A DNA stretch of 14,890 bases, taken from an uncultured Spirochaetia bacterium (GTDB lineage: Bacteria > Spirochaetota > CALGPD01). The notes beneath the pieces were generated by a model. That model had not been told where the DNA came from. It did not search any database and was given only the letters and a program-made list of their open reading frames with translations. Each line of letters starts with the position of its first letter. The stretch's first letter is position 1. Shown piece by piece: positions 14,601-14,890 of the stretch. The stretch is taken from the NCBI GenBank assembly GCA_937960625.1, contig CALGPD010000472.1, forward strand, positions 1 through 14,890, read 5' to 3'. The position numbers and the translations under genes were made by a program.

Positions 14601-14890
14601 TGAATATAGCAAATTGAATTCAAAGTTCTTTCCAAAAATTGCAGCGTAATTTAAAATATTTTTAATATCATTATTTATTTTTGACAACCGCAAAAGTATT
14701 TTATCAGTTATGTTTGACGAAATTTTAAAATCTTCAAGTTTATTAAAATCAACATTCCATCCTTCATTTTCCTGATAAATTATTTTTTCTTCAACTAAAG
14801 TTTTTGTGTTTTCAATTATTAATAATGCGTTGCCTTGCGTGGCTTCATATAGTTTTAAAGAAAGTTCTTCACGCCCGTTATAAATTGTAC
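11658..14890 (-). CDS. STAND ATPase-TPR-GAF-SpoIIE phosphatase (partial, N-terminus outside window)
   Basis: The frame stays open to the right edge, giving at least 1076 codons; a TTG at 14693 is internal. The 65 codons beyond it read EATQGNALLIIENTKTL and so on, the C-terminal end of a STAND/AAA_16 ATPase. Numbered from 14693: the ATPase tail and SFVHDKVIETLIPQI (71-85); TPR-like helical repeats (about 110-540), for example GRAYVYSADYKEAIDNL; a Ser/Thr-rich linker (550-575); a GAF domain (about 580-740); a short coiled linker ending in ARDIQISILP (753-762); and a SpoIIE/PP2C phosphatase with EVGGDYYDF (D785, D788), GDVSGHG (D802), YSDGITEA (D942) and HDDIS (D1001, D1002), so all acidic metal ligands are kept. 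Such proteins often begin with a Ser/Thr kinase domain. It probably dephosphorylates an anti-sigma antagonist in response to a signal sensed by GAF and TPR. Confidence 0.92.
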   Translation of the reverse strand, partial: TIYNGREELSLKLYEATQGNALLIIENTKTLVEEKIIYQENEGWNVDFNKLEDFKISSNITDKILLRLSKINNDIKNILNYAAIFGKNFEFNLLYSMIQKIDDTISRDKLLINIGMSINSGLLTEELSGKGEIKYSFVHDKVIETLIPQISDQKFKTLNKIAAEIIEENYEVDDKIFQLAYHYFKADRRNKAYKYNILAGNRSKENYALKLAVKYYFVALDILRNYAVNNTKSIKSRIKLSLDIVDLNYHTGEFGENIDLLEEIFQLAVEIDDKYMITEILFLLGRNHSFLGHTNKAMEYYKKALPYAEEFDLTDMLAVIYSSIGRAYVYSADYKEAIDNLQKGIDLFPKGEIIEKLYPLGMLGQSYSYLGNKQKAMEVVEELSSYEYLDDEMMRMWSSFYIAVIYCFIGDPITAIEKTNIVYELGRELKITVLEINALLILGRAQYYNGNIPDAIKNTLRYINLSIQNELVFLVFLGFFFLTEYYAVSGNINAARNSLNEVNEYIENLNQDFMNIWINRLEALIEVFSHNTDYEQAHTFIDKSIQMCNKLGNAYDYQLNQNYFVKSLLFYKKEQTVKGDEYFEKANTFFNLNDLQNDIILAKKYKKKFSVQDDTSETKTSGTYDSSTYMDTMSSSSFSYQRQLKYLLKLSEQLSQYHEMDKLIDQILKLAIEVSGAERASLFLLNNENKEKKYDNVASIYMNEDAKDENFNYSHKILNKTFKTKRGQLIKDALKEMKDDQSVVNAKLKSIITVPLITKNKIIGAIYLDNRQVKGLFNEDNFELLKAFAIEAAISIENAKLYSQVEENAKVEQEKTIARDIQISILPDIKNIPGYEVATYMRTAAEVGGDYYDFYIKNEPYLGVFGDVSGHGLKSGLIMLMAEVSFNTLVRSEKLRNTELPILYQAINNTLFENIQQRLSQKSLIGSQYSNMYMTFRIFSFDKNGDFSIFGNDHAEPFICRNNDGGITPIPSSGFLLGIVNNAVNNNENDCYNFKLEKDDLFVLYSDGITEAKLKFNERNKDSKEVPLFGETKLHEIISMNREDSPSDIINTVISEVDKWTDEQHDDISIVVLKKV

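Noticed and set aside
14693..14693. TTG at 14693 as the true start of the SpoIIE-domain gene
   Set aside because: The frame continues upstream to the window edge with clear STAND ATPase sequence (EATQGNALLIIENTKTL), so the start is outside the window.
1..14890. CRISPR array, tRNA or rRNA genes, insertion sequences
   Set aside because: No regularly spaced direct repeats, tRNA cloverleaf, rRNA segments or transposase-like proteins were seen.

Overview
The window is AT-rich (about one third G+C by eye) and comes from a bacterium. Near-consensus sigma-70 promoters, strong Shine-Dalgarno sites, a Tat signal peptide, a ComEC DNA-uptake channel and a very large STAND/TPR/GAF/SpoIIE regulator suggest a free-living or host-associated anaerobe, possibly of a Spirochaetota- or Elusimicrobiota-like lineage. 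The sequence alone does not settle the phylum. The YjdF gene with its leader RNA is typical of Firmicutes and may have been acquired by transfer.

Layout. 1-350 has no gene; it holds several dyad symmetries and a possible degenerate extragenic palindromic repeat. 351-581 (+) is a 76-aa zinc-ribbon protein with a TTG start. 706-8103 (-) is a tightly packed block, read from right to left: a membrane-anchored DHH/DHHA1 phosphoesterase, an unusual ComEC, a YfbR-like HD nucleotidase with an extra N-terminal half, and a YgjV-like membrane protein with a GNAT-like tail. Gaps inside the block are 12, 45 and 12 nt, so it is probably one operon. 8283-8702 (-) is YjdF (DUF2992), preceded by a structured leader at 8730-8816 that looks like a yjdF riboswitch. 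9174-9923 (+) is a Fic-domain protein with a near-consensus promoter overlapped by a palindrome, followed by a broken ORF6N (phage antirepressor-type) gene. 10524-11486 (-) is a Tat-exported DUF362 protein with its own promoter. 11658 to the right edge (-) is the C-terminal part of a giant STAND ATPase-TPR-GAF-SpoIIE phosphatase whose N-terminus lies outside the window.

How the genes may work together. The four-gene block contains a DNA-import channel, a phosphoesterase of the superfamily that cleaves short oligonucleotides or cyclic dinucleotides, and a likely 5'-nucleotidase. This would fit a DNA uptake and nucleotide-recycling unit (inference). Its ComEC is the most unusual protein here. 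The metallo-beta-lactamase domain has lost its metal-binding motifs, carries an Arg/Lys/Tyr/Gly-rich insertion of about 90 residues with an internal duplication, and is followed by an extra C-terminal OB-like domain. The enzyme domain may have been turned into a DNA-binding one.
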